A DNA stretch of 64,000 nucleotides, taken from Deltaproteobacteria bacterium (GTDB taxonomy: Bacteria > Myxococcota_A > Bradymonadia > REDH01). Under the pieces are notes generated by a model that saw nothing but the letters and a program-made list of their open reading frames with translations, searched no databases and had not been told where the DNA came from. The stretch's first letter is position 1. Every line of letters starts with the position of its first letter. The stretch is taken from contig REDH01000056.1 in assembly GCA_007693585.1 (NCBI GenBank), positions 1 to 64,000 on the forward strand, given 5' to 3'. This document shows positions 63,939 to 64,000 of the stretch, in pieces. The position numbers and the translations under genes were made by a program.

Positions 63939-64000
63939 TGGGAGCGCACACGATGGAGACGATGACCGAGGCGCAGGCGGCAGAGCTCCTCCGGGACCAC
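63938..64000 (+). CDS. cysN: Probable sulfate adenylyltransferase subunit 1, start only
   Basis: Only the first 21 codons are in the window ([20 protein letters not shown]...). The ATG overlaps the cysD stop (TGATG) with GAGGGG 7 nt upstream, so translation is coupled to cysD. CysN is the expected partner at this position; the visible residues alone do not prove it. Confidence 0.6.
   Translation, partial: MGAHTMETMTEAQAAELLRDH

Overview
This is a GC-rich (roughly two thirds G+C by eye), gene-dense bacterial chromosome segment. It carries housekeeping genes (mpl, pyrE, purF, malQ, dnaK, dnaJ, an rpoH-type sigma factor, ettA, cysC, cysD, three tRNAs) among an unusually large number of lipoproteins, beta-propellers, TPR/HEAT proteins and outer-membrane-barrel candidates. 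Tandem bactofilins, PilZ and FHA regulators, IPT/TIG lipoproteins and Ser/Thr/Gly/Asp-rich lipoprotein linkers suggest a Myxococcota or Bradymonadota-like (former Deltaproteobacteria) organism. That placement is inferred from gene content. No prophage, CRISPR-Cas locus or intact insertion sequence was found.

Layout. 0-9.2 kb (+): partial tRNA-Arg, mpl, a propeller/partner pair, three tandem bactofilins running into pyrE and an alpha/beta hydrolase, then PilZ and zinc-ribbon/FHA proteins. 9.2-20 kb: purF, a lipoprotein and a MmgE/PrpD-like protein (-), a TPR protein and malQ (+), a LysE-type exporter, a repeat-bearing spacer, then a metal locus made of a fused ZIP-plus-permease transporter and a tiny secreted Cys/His/Asp repeat protein. 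20-31.3 kb: dnaK, a DsbD-like thiol transporter facing a PDZ-thioredoxin protein, lipoproteins, trpG with a degenerate trpC-like partner, and the sigma-32-type factor. 31.3-42 kb: dnaJ, then a minus-strand run containing two different TPR-gluzincin (HExxH) proteins, a DUF192 protein and a HEAT-repeat protein, ending at a tRNA-Gln/tRNA-Glu pair. 42-51.7 kb: lipoproteins, a barrel, a lytic transglycosylase, cysC and a giant IPT/TIG lipoprotein. 51.8-55.6 kb: a four-gene minus-strand operon whose third gene is a lipoprotein with a ZU5-like and a Hedgehog-N-like (Hh/DD-peptidase) domain. 55.7-64 kb: a PQQ/FG-GAP propeller lipoprotein, a MATE transporter, a possible MITE, ettA, a secreted kinase-like lipoprotein (Fam20/PI3-4K type motifs), then cysD and the start of a probable cysN.

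The most notable items are the Hedgehog-like lipoprotein, which keeps the full Hh zinc-site residue pattern; the secreted kinase-like lipoprotein; the ZIP-permease fusion beside a metal-binding-like repeat peptide; the trpC homologue lacking catalytic residues while still coupled to trpG; and an abrupt change of G-versus-C strand bias near 62.8-63.0 kb. Family calls come from motif recognition by eye. No database search was run.
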